From positions 61,704,120 to 61,768,119 of the forward strand of contig CM043956.1 of NCBI GenBank assembly GCA_014529385.2: a stretch of DNA of 64,000 nucleotides, read 5' to 3'. A program made the position numbers and the translations under genes. This DNA comes from Adiantum capillus-veneris. Lineage: Eukaryota > Streptophyta > Polypodiopsida > Polypodiales > Pteridaceae. The notes beneath the pieces are model-generated. The model searched no databases. It saw nothing but the letters and a program-made list of their open reading frames with translations, and was not told the DNA's origin. Positions 55,311-64,000 of this stretch are shown in pieces (the first letter of the stretch is position 1; each line of letters opens with the position of its first letter).

Positions 55311-56780
55311 CATATTCCAAAGTGTGGAGCCATGTGCAAATGAGGGATCCTTCTCACTCCAATGATGGTAATGCGTCGTTAACCTCCACACACAGTTCTC
55401 CTCTATCGAGTGATGAACTCCAGCGATGGAATAATTTTACCATCGACAATGTGGATACCTACTCCACAAGGGGAGAGTTTGTGTACCAACAGACACGGAC
55501 ATTCGGTGCCAAATTCTTTATGAATGTCATGATAGTCCAAGTGCAGGGCACCCGGGTATTAAAAAGACTTATGCTCTTGTACGACAACAGTTTTAATGGG
55601 GCCAGGTTTACATGGCTTTGTTCAAGATTATGTCTTTCACTACCAAAAATGTCAAGTTAACAAAGCAGAGTGCCTGAAGGTAGGAGGACTCTTACATCCT
55701 TTGGAGATTCCCAATGGGAAATAGGAAAGTATCTCTATGGATTTTATTGTGGGTTTACCAACCACTGTACGAGGCCATGACTCCGTATGGGTGGTCGTAG
55801 ACCGGTTGACTAAACTATGCAAGTTTATTCCAACCAAATCGATGATTAAGACTCCAGAGTTAGCTAAGTTATTTGTGGACACTCTGTACAGGTTGTATGG
55901 CTTGCCAAGTAACATTGTGAGTGATCGTAATCCAAGTTTCGCAGTCATTTTTGGAGGGCTGTGTTTAAATATTGGGTACACAACTAAACCTCAGTACAAC
56001 CAATCATCTTGAAACAGATGGTCAGACTGAATGAGTTAACCAAGTGCTAGAGGATATGCTACGCGCATATGTTAGCAAGAAACAAACAGACTGGGAAGAT
56101 TATTTACCTCTTCTTGAGTTTGCTTACAACAGTGCTAAACATGTCACGACTGGATTTAGTCCTTTCATGCTCACGTATGGTTTTCAACCTCGATCACCAA
56201 TTACGTGGGATTGGCAATCGAAAAACTCCAGAAGGTTAAGGATTTTCTCCAAGACCATATGGATATGTTGAAACTCGCTCGTCAGAATGTCCGACAAGCG
56301 CATGATCGGTATAAGAAGTACGCTGATGAGAAACGTCGGCAAGTTACCTTCGAGGAAGGGGAGGAAGTATTTTTGTGTGTGCCAGAGTATTCAAAAAGTC
56401 TGAAAACTGGGCCAACACCTAAATTATCTCCAAGATATTGTGGGCCTTTCAAAATACTCAAGCTATCGTTATCCACACACTCTCGTGTCCATCCGGTATT
56501 TCATGTAAGCTGTTTACATAACCGATTACATGGGGACGACAATGTCATTGACCAAAAAATTCTGGTAGATTTCGTTGAATCTCCTACCCCACCGCATGAC
56601 CCTGAATGAATGCTGGACTATCATGATTTACGTACACGTCATCATGTACGTTGACAATCTTTAATCAAGTGGAAAGATCGACCTGAAGAAGGTGCCACTT
56701 GGGAAAACATTAGTGCTCTTAAGAAGAAGTTTCCCACTTTTGTTTTTGAGGACGAAAACTCTTCCTTAAGGGGGGGAGTA
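55311..56780 (+). pseudogene. Element E integrase and chromodomain-like end (broken)
   Basis: GHPGIKKTYALVRQQF (shifted frame near 55550), MDFIVGLPTTVRGHDSVW at 55737, IVSDRNPSF near 55915 (Asn in place of the usual second Asp of DRDP), a broken QTDGQTE region near 56015, [13 protein letters not shown] near 56105, PKLSPRYCGPFKI near 56415, HPVFHVSCL near 56490, and LIKWKDRPEEGATWENI near 56660. The final frame runs across the purine tract into the 3' LTR. Confidence 0.82.
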
Positions 56781-56781
56781 A

Positions 56782-56952
56782 TGTCAGGACAAGGGTCTCG
56801 TAGGGCAAGGCCATGGAGTCACGGACTACGGCCAGGCGATCGAGCTAGACAATGTGGACAGGGGATCCGTCTAGGGCAAGAGGCTAGGAGTCCGCCTTTA
56901 TAATGGGAGGTTGGGAGGAGGATCTCAAGGTCTAGCACCCCTAGGTCTTATA
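56782..56952 (+). repeat. Element E 3' LTR (171 bp)
   Basis: TGTCAGGACAAGGG to AGGTCTTATA, preceded by the purine tract AAGGGGGGGAGTA (56768-56780). Confidence 0.88.
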
Positions 56953-58599
56953 CTAGCATATATGTAGGAGTATTGTTTACAAGATAGATATGTGGATAGC
57001 ATAAAAGGAGATAAATAGATTTTTAATACCACAAAGCAAAGGGAGTGCATTGAGCTCCTTTGATAGAAAAAGACATTCCACTGTCTTTTTTAAGCGAAAG
57101 GGTCATTGTGGCTTTCTGAAACAATAAGAAAGTGATAAAATCATTAGGTTGAGTTTAACTAAAATTATAGAAGAGGAAGCGTTGTTCAAGAATGTCTCTT
57201 TTATTAAGCAACCAAGTTTCCTCCTCGCATAGAAGAAAACCAAAAATACTAGCAATTTTTTTGAAATTTGCAAGAATTTTAAACTAAATTCTCACATATT
57301 CTATTGATTTTTCTTCTATTTACCATGGTTTGCTTATATATATATATATATATACATATATATAAAAGAAATCATCATTCATTAATATATATATATGTGT
57401 GTGTGTATAAATATATATGTATGTATGTATAGAGTTTATTAGAATTATGCAAGGTGAAGATTCACTTTAGCATTGTAAAAGAATAGATGCAAGAGAAGTC
57501 AAGCCATGTGAGGATGTGAAATGAAAGGCGAAACAAAAAGATCCATTTAATTTGCAAACAGAAATAACATTTAAGGTAAGTCTCAATCATGTATGCCTAA
57601 CTCAACCCTCCAATAAGTCATTGAAAAGTAGATAGACAATGGTTTCAATGTGACTCTTATGTGATAAGGAGGTAAACTAATATTTTGTCAAATTATCTCA
57701 ATGTGTGTAAAGTTCTCTATGCAATTTTTCTTCAAATATTTTATAAACTCTAAATTTTCATGTTTAGATACTTACATATAACAAGATAAAGATTTATGGC
57801 GGCCTCCAGACTTCAAACCTTAAGGATCTATGAACTACGTTGGACTCCTAATTCATATATTGTTGCTTTTTCGGCCTACCAAAGGCCTTAGCACCCAAAT
57901 GGTGAAAGTCGTTCAATTTCCTTCGTAAGACAAGTGTCCCTAAGGGGCTCAAGAGTCTTATGAATAGAAAGCTATTCTCCAAAGCCACATTTATTTTTAT
58001 GGCATTCTTGAAAAAGACTTTAGAGAACAAATGATTAAACAACATATTTATGGGAGTTTGATCCCATGATGTGAGGTGAACGTTCGAGAAAGGTATGTCT
58101 GCGTTTAACTTTGAGTTGGTTGAAAATAAAGATCAAACGATTGCAAAGGATGGTAAAGGAAAAAAAACCCAATAAAACATACTAGAAAATAGTTTAAACA
58201 TGTTGCAATTTATAATGGTATTTCCAGTTTGCATCTGTATAAGGAGGAGACTTGTCGCTTAGGCAAAAAGACTTTCTCAAACACTGTGTGAGGTATTGAT
58301 AAAGAGTCACTTCATTGATTAAAAAAAATATCATTTCAATAAATTGTTTTATTATTTTCTACGCTTATTATTTTTAATGTGTCTTTTTATTTTACTTCCT
58401 TTCTATTTTATTTTTGTTTCAAAATGTTGATGTGTAATGTGCACCTTTTACCTTATTATTTAATTAAGGCTCTTTATAATATATAAACCATTTGTGAGTA
58501 GGGGGTACCGGCTGGAAGGAAATTAAAAAATGGCTCATTAGTGGAGATGCCTGAGGAGATTTAGAGGTAGGGGAGTGAGAAGGGGGAGGCAGACCACGT

Positions 58600-58637
<38 letters not shown>

Positions 58638-59413
58638 GCAGAGCACATGTAAGGGATGCTTTATACGGCATAGGTGGATAGAATCTCTTCTTCTTCTTCT
58701 TATCTCTCTCTCTAGCTCTTGTGTGTAGTGGAGATTATGTGGGGGACTGCTTTGTAGGTGCAAGTCCATGAATGGTGGGGGAAGCTTAGGTGCAAGCTCG
58801 CAAGAGGAAAAGCGAATTTGCAGGCTTGCACGGACGATCGAGAGGTAGGGAAGGGTAGCACATAGGCGAGAGAAGGTTTGGCAACACAAGCAGGAGATGA
58901 GGGCTAAGCGATGAGGGCTGAAGGAACTTGAAGGCATCTTTCAGTTAATGTATTTTATTTTAGGCAAGCCAATAGGAGCCACTTTTTAAAAATAGATAAT
59001 ACAATTTTAGATTAAAACACAACAAAATTTCCATATGATGGTAGGCACTTATTTAAACTTACTCTCCCTTGCCCCCCCTTAACTTATCAGGCCCTCGTGC
59101 CACTTCACCTTGTTTTTAGGTAGCAATCGTGTGCAACTTCAAGGAAACAAAGCTGATTGATGAGGAGCTTGGCTATGTGGAACAATATTAACTATACAAA
59201 CTCAACTACCATGTTCTTAAACTAGTAAAAATGGAGTTATCATTTTTCAAAAGTTTAAAGTTTTATGCATAGCGGACCCTAAATTTAATGAGTAATGTAT
59301 GTCGACTGGTTGTTTTGAAGGTCATCCAAGTAGGGTGGCACACATTTCTTTTTTATGGGAATCAAGGAAGATGCTTTTTCTTGTTGTGAGGGGAAAAAGG
59401 TGGACATGGAAAG

Positions 59414-59477
<64 letters not shown>

Positions 59478-59700
59478 GTGCCATGTGACAATCATAGCGG
59501 TCTTTTTGCTCTCAGCAAAACCAGGATGTGTTTGCAAGAGAGAGGAAGGAAGATGTGAGGCCATTGTTGGAGTGGGGGTGCATAGAGGAATAAACACAAA
59601 GAATGCCTGTCATAAAATCTAATATCTAACTAACCCAAATGATTTTCTCATATTAAACCGATCATTTACTGTGGGAGAATAATCGGGAACAAGAGTTAGA
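56953..59700. other. No gene; AT-rich DNA with microsatellites
   Basis: Contains TA/TG repeats near 57338-57430, a CT tract near 58604-58635 and a GA tract at 59419-59476. Frames here are short or are repeat artefacts (Leu-Ser or Arg-Glu runs). Confidence 0.55.
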
Positions 59701-60135
59701 ATAGAGACATGAGCTTCTAGACCTATCTCAGCAAGGGATCAAAAGGAGAGATGGTTGCATCTCAATAGGGGTCCAAAAGGACACGGTCTACTAAAGAGAA
59801 TTGTGCAATAAGTGCTTCTAGACTTATCTCAACAGGGGACCAAGAGAAGAGATGGTTACATCTCAATACAGATCCAAAAGGAGGTAGTCTATCAAATAAC
59901 AACGTGCATCTAATGGAGCTTAAATGACCTTAGGGTTAGCTTCATTAAAGACCTCTAATAGTTAGTGTTAAAAGTCCTTTGACCTTAGGCAAGCTAGGTC
60001 TGAGCTTGAGGTGCTTGAGGTGCTTGGTGACTAAGGTGCTTGAGGTGCTTGATGACTAAGGTGCTTGTCATGCTTGATGAGGAAGGTGCTTGAGAAGCTT
60101 CCTATGCATGGGGGGTAAGGTGCTTGAGTAAAAAA
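59701..60135. repeat. Small tandem repeats
   Basis: A diverged duplication with units starting at 59711 and 59812 (offset 101; both contain CTTCTAGAC, ATCTCA and AGAGATGGTT). Then a cluster of GGTGCTTGA words with CTAAGGTGCTTG from about 60008 to 60130. Confidence 0.7.
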
Positions 60136-61235
60136 GAGACCCTACAAAGGAGGGGGAAAGCCCCAAAGTTAGGGGAATCTTTGACTTAACCTCCCACTCA
60201 CCCAAAGGGTACCCTTTTCTCAAGGGGCACATGGGACACATGTCAGACTCTCCTTATGCTTAGCCACATGGTGTGCTTGAATGCTATTGACTGGGCTAAA
60301 GAGGGGTCCAATGAGCTTCTAGTTCCATTCACAAAATATCTAAATATTTTTTTGGCTCTTTCTTTCAAAGGGGTAAGGAGGACACTTGTTCAAAGACTAC
60401 CCATGTACTTGAAATGCATGGTGCATATGATTGGCTAGGGGGAGAGGGGTCCAATGAGCTTGAGGCATGAGCAAAAAGTAGAACTCACCCCAAGCAAGCA
60501 AGGGGTGTGCTGAAGGGGGGGAAGGGGGGGGGGGGGGATACACCTCTCACACACTCATTTTGTGGATTAGTTCTCACTTGGTGAAAGTAGAGGAACTCCA
60601 CCTCCTTCTCCAAGCTTGTTGAGAAGTGAGAGCCTACACCAAAACTTTTGGTTATGGAATGCAAATCCAACCAAGAGCCATGCTTCAATGCTTAAGCTTG
60701 CCATCTTCTCCATCTTCATTACTATGTTATTATGTATGCTAGCAAGAAGAGTGATGATAAGTGAGGAACTATTTCTTTCTCCTATGGAATGTTTCTTCTT
60801 CCTCTTCCCTACCCTCATTCCCCGCTAGCTCTCTCCACCTTTGAAGGTGTTTGAGGCCTTGGGACTGAGGCTTGGGATAGTTAATGTTGTCTCTATAAAG
60901 TTTATGTTATGCTTGTGATACATGAAGCTTTCCATCTTCATTGCATCACCTAGGTCACAAGGAACACAAAGATTGTATTGTACCAAGTCTCTCTTGATGG
61001 GAGAAACTTTAATACAAATGCCTATTGGAGGGGGAACCGGCTCCTATGAATTCGGTCCTCAAATGTTGTCATGTTATCTAAATTATCTCTCTCTCTTGCA
61101 AAAGTATTGTTCATGCCAAGTTAACTAAGTACCATGTTTATGTTGCTACCATCAATTAAGTTCACCCGCTATGCTCACAAAAGTGCTTTATCTAATTTCC
61201 TAATTCTGCTACTCTCAAAGTTCATAGGCCATTTC
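60136..61235. other. No gene; includes the LTR upstream of element F
   Basis: A G run lies near 60518-60538. The sequence ending TTCCATTACA at 61242 must be the 3' end of element F's 5' LTR because a perfect PBS follows, but the LTR start cannot be set since the partner LTR is outside the window. Confidence 0.45.
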
Positions 61236-61243
61236 CATTACAT

Positions 61244-61255
61244 TGGTATCAGAGC
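61244..61255 (+). other. Element F primer-binding site
   Basis: TGGTATCAGAGC, a perfect initiator-Met PBS, one base after the LTR end TTACA. Confidence 0.92.
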
Positions 61256-61656
61256 ATTTGGTTTCTCTTTTCTTGCTTAAGAAGAAAGGTCCTTAAGTAG
61301 CCTATTAATGGATGATTTTGTTAATTATATTGGGTTAAGTGGGACTGGGATCTATTATCGGTTTTGTTGAGCCCACTATGTGGGATATGGTGCACAATTC
61401 GGGAGCTTTGATTTTAATAATGGAGTCTTTTTAGACTTGCCTACAGCTTTACCATTATTGAGCCATAAGAAGTCCGAAAGGAGCTATCCCTCGACAACTC
61501 TTCTATGTTAGACCTACTGCACTACTCTCTATAATTAACCAAATCGAGCCGTGGGTGCAGATACTTAAGTGCTGATTTTCAAAGGCTAAGAGGAGTGGCA
61601 ACTAAGGTTTGGAATTGCCAAAGCATACACTACGTAAACACATAAGCTTGATTAAC

Positions 61657-62883
61657 ATGGCTGACAATAAACAAGAGAGTAGAATAAACATTAATAACTT
61701 TGATTTTGCACATGAAGGTGCTAAGGATGATGCCCCCATGATTGTTAATTATCTTGTTACTAGGTTGCCACAGGGTATGGGCAACTTCGCTTTGCAAGCC
61801 GAAGTTACTCGATGACTTCGTGCTTATGGGATTTCCCTTCCTCTCCAAGAGGAGAGAGAGCTTAGGAAGCCTCTTGAAGAGACCCCCAAAGGAAGACTCT
61901 CTCCCATAAGAGAGAAGGAATCCAAAGAATGAGAAAGTAATGAATCCCTAAGTTCCTCAGAAGATGTGGCTCCATGAAGATGGCGGTCTAGATGATCAAC
62001 AACTCCTCCCAAGAGGAAATGGTCAACCCATAGTCCTTCTCCTCATCACTCCGAAAGGGAAGAGAGGAGGAAGAAAAGGGGAAGAAAGAGGTCACCCTCT
62101 TCTTTCACCTTCCTCTTCACCCGACGAAAGCTATGGCTATTCTCCTAGAGAATACAAAAGGGGAGGACATCACAATTCTTACCCTGCATCGTGAAGGTCA
62201 CAAAAGCTCAAGAAGTTCAAAGAGGGAGAAAAGAGTATCTCTTTTCTCACCTATGATGGCACCTTCGGTGCTACTGACAGAGTATTGGCCTTCATCCAAT
62301 AATTTGATGCAACCTTTGGAGACGAGGGCTTCACGGAGTCCTCCAAGCTACGCCATGTAGCTATGCACTTCCAAAAATTGGCTTGTCAATGGTGGGCTAG
62401 CCTTCGTGGCAACGGTGAAGCCCCAAAGACATGGAAAACTCTACGAGTTTCCATCATGAAGCAATTCCTTGCAAGTGATGCAAAGGACAAAGTGCTCACC
62501 GAATGGTGGAGTTTGAGGATTCTCTCTCTCATGAGTCTATCCGCAAACATGTGGACAAGTTTTGGGATTTATATCTCAAGGCTGCTGTCTTTCAAAAGAT
62601 AGACTTCACCGAGAAAAAGCAACAATTTTGTGCGGGATTACTCAAAGAGATGGCCGAGTATGGCAACTCTCAATCGCCTGGTTCTATCACCGAAGTAATC
62701 GACCACACCATGGTTTCCTCGCGCATCAATTTTCAACAAGGGGCTAGATGGAATGTCAAGTCCATGGAAAATAAAGACAAAAGTGATGCCAAGAGGAAAA
62801 CCAATGCCCAAAATTCTTACCAAGCGCCATTCCAACAACAACAACAACAATCGGTCCAAGGAGAAGGGAGTTTACAAAGGTAA
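61657..62883 (+). pseudogene. Element F gag (broken)
   Basis: ATG at 61657: MADNKQESRININNFDFAH. The frame stops at TGA 61813-61815 where CGA fits. A charged Ser/Lys-rich region follows, then capsid: HFQKLACQWWASLRGNGEAP near 62365 and SLSHESIRKHVDKFWDLYL, FTEKKQQFCAGLLKEM near 62525-62650, ending in a Gln-rich run near 62835. Two frameshifts. Confidence 0.82.
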
Positions 62884-63420
62884 ATATAAACTCTCTCCTA
62901 AACAGCTTGAAGCTTTTCGTAAGGACCACAAATGTTTTAAGTGCAGGGCGCAAGGCCATGGTTATCGTTCTTGCCCCAAGAAAATTTCCCGCAATGAGAC
63001 TCCTAGAGCCTCTATGTTTGAAGCTCCAAAAAAGGATGCTCATTGCCAAGGATTTCTCCTTTCCTATGCTTGGGAAAAGATGCAAGAGCATGATGCCTTT
63101 ATTTTGTTTGACCCTGGTTCTCAACTCACAACTTCATATCCACGGAGTTGACCACCAAGCTAGGCATACAAGCCCACGAGATGGGAGATAAATTACAAGA
63201 CATCTCAGTTACTCCCGCAATTGGAAAATTGAGGCTTCATGTCCAAAGCTATGTGGACAAAGAGGATTTCTTCATCTCCCCTCTCAAACACGAGGATGTT
63301 ATTTTTGGGGCACCATGGTTTAACCGCATGGCTTCCGAAAGGAGAATCTACTGCACCTACAGGGAAAAGAGCATGTACATAGATGCTAATGAGTTGGGGA
63401 ACACCATATCCCTACAATAA
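62884..63420 (+). pseudogene. Element F zinc knuckle and protease (broken)
   Basis: YKLSPKQLEAFRKDHKCFKC then RAQGHGYRSCP is a CCHC knuckle near 62935-62975. The protease reads FILFDPGSQ near 63100, where the frame is lost just before HNFIS in another frame. It continues from 63148 with TTKLGIQAHEMGDKL and EDVIFGAPWFNRM near 63292. The active site is D-P-G-S. Confidence 0.82.
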
Positions 63421-64000
63421 AGGGAATCAAGAGGAATTAGAGTTGTCTAAATTCCTAAATGGATTCCAAGATGTTTTCATTGATGACATCCCTAGTGAGC
63501 TACCTCTAAAATGAGGGATGAGGACCATGCAATTGAGCTCCTACCAGGAAGCTCACCACCTAACAAGCCTCCTTATCAAGTTTCCCAAGCTCAACAAGAG
63601 GAGATCATGAGGCAAGTGCATGATTTGGTGGAAAAAGGGATGGTGAGGCTTAGCTCCTCTCCACATTACATGTGTGTCAACTATAGATCACTAGATAAGA
63701 TCACTATCAAAAATAGATTTCTCGTGCCGCGGGAAGAAGATCTATTTCATAAGTTACAAGTTTTGACCTGACAAATGCTTGAGACGAATTCAAACTCATG
63801 CGATGGACAAAAATCTTCAGGCCATTCAAATTCTCTTGAGGAGTACGAGTGACACCTTCAGGTAATCTTTCAAGTTGTGAGAGAGAATAAGCTTTTCATT
63901 AATAGAAAGAAAAGTGAATTTTTCCTACAAGAGGTTTAATACTTAGGTCACATTATCTCTAAAGATGGTACCCGTATGGATGCAACATAGTTAGAGGTAA
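63421..64000 (+). pseudogene. Element F reverse transcriptase, N-terminal part
   Basis: HAIELLPGSSPPNKPPYQVS near 63525, VEKGMVRLSSSPH, then [17 protein letters not shown] near 63670. Between SSSP and MCVNY the expected VLLVKKKDG segment is missing. Past 63772 a degenerate frame shows KSEFFLQEV and YLGHIIS before the edge. Inactive. Confidence 0.82.

Larger units (their letters stand above)
51033..56952 (+). mobile_element. Element E: complete decayed gypsy element with very short LTRs
   Basis: 5920 bp, LTRs of 171 bp each, PBS, gag, protease, RT, RNase H, integrase, chromodomain-like end, polypurine tract. Flanks CTAGT (51028-51032) and CTAGC (56953-56957) are a target duplication with one change. 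The frames carry many TAG/TGA codons. The LTRs differ at about a dozen sites by my count, nearly all transitions. Confidence 0.88.
61236..64000 (+). mobile_element. Element F: gypsy element, 5' half only
   Basis: PBS, leader, gag, zinc knuckle, protease and RT, running off the right edge. It resembles gypsy D in gag and protease but is a separate family. Decayed by stops, frameshifts and a deletion in RT. Confidence 0.85.

Noticed and set aside
59285-59622. Arg-Glu or Leu-Ser repeat frames
   Set aside because: Translations of the GA microsatellite at 59419-59476.
1-64000. CRISPR arrays, operons, bacterial mobile elements
   Set aside because: The repeats are LTRs, microsatellites and minisatellites; introns, plant-type retroelements and initiator-Met primer sites show a plant nuclear origin.

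Overview
This window reads as nuclear DNA of a land plant with a large, repeat-choked genome. The evidence is a plant-type PTEN2-like gene with short GT-AG introns, chromodomain Ty3/gypsy and Ty1/copia retrotransposons with primer-binding sites resembling the 3' end of initiator-Met tRNA, and two LINEs with plant-style ORFs. A fern or other non-flowering lineage is my guess from the overall style; nothing here proves it. There are no rRNA, prokaryotic or CRISPR features.

Layout. 1-4340: a minus-strand LINE (LINE-I), its 5' end at the right and its 3' end beyond the left edge. 6435-7250: the only recognisable host gene, the first three coding exons of a PTEN2-like phosphatase on the minus strand. 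Later exons are absent from the window, so LINE-I either sits in its third intron or beside a truncated copy. 8.3-12.8 kb: scraps of gypsy elements and a solo LTR. 12788-19556: a complete but decayed chromodomain gypsy element (family A) flanked by CTTGA. It lies inside an older LTR belonging to a gag-bearing minus-strand element (family G, 19.56-23.03 kb). The gag of G is itself split by a 1.68-kb deletion derivative of family A (21014-22693). 23130-26028: a complete non-autonomous LTR element (family B) inserted in a minisatellite. 26332-29660: a truncated copia element. 29661-38636: a tandem gypsy array (family D) with two 1.5-kb LTRs, one full internal region and a second partial gag. 38637-44179: a second minus-strand LINE (LINE-II) interrupted by a 1503-bp solo LTR with GTACT target duplications. 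44179-51032: LTR-like and simple-sequence DNA without a convincing gene. 51033-56952: a complete decayed gypsy element (family E) with only 171-bp LTRs. 56953-61240: AT-rich DNA, microsatellites and small tandem repeats. 61240-64000: the 5' half of another gypsy element (family F), cut by the window edge.

How it fits together. Almost everything is nested retrotransposons. Insertion order can be read directly: family G was hit by the A derivative and by element A, LINE-II by a solo LTR, and the minisatellite by B. Nearly all coding frames are dead. The commonest lesions are TAG where CAG is expected and TGA where CGA is expected, which fits cytosine-methylation decay of silenced elements. Families A, B and C share an LTR core, and A and B also share a hairpin just before the polypurine tract, which suggests common ancestry or mobilisation in trans.
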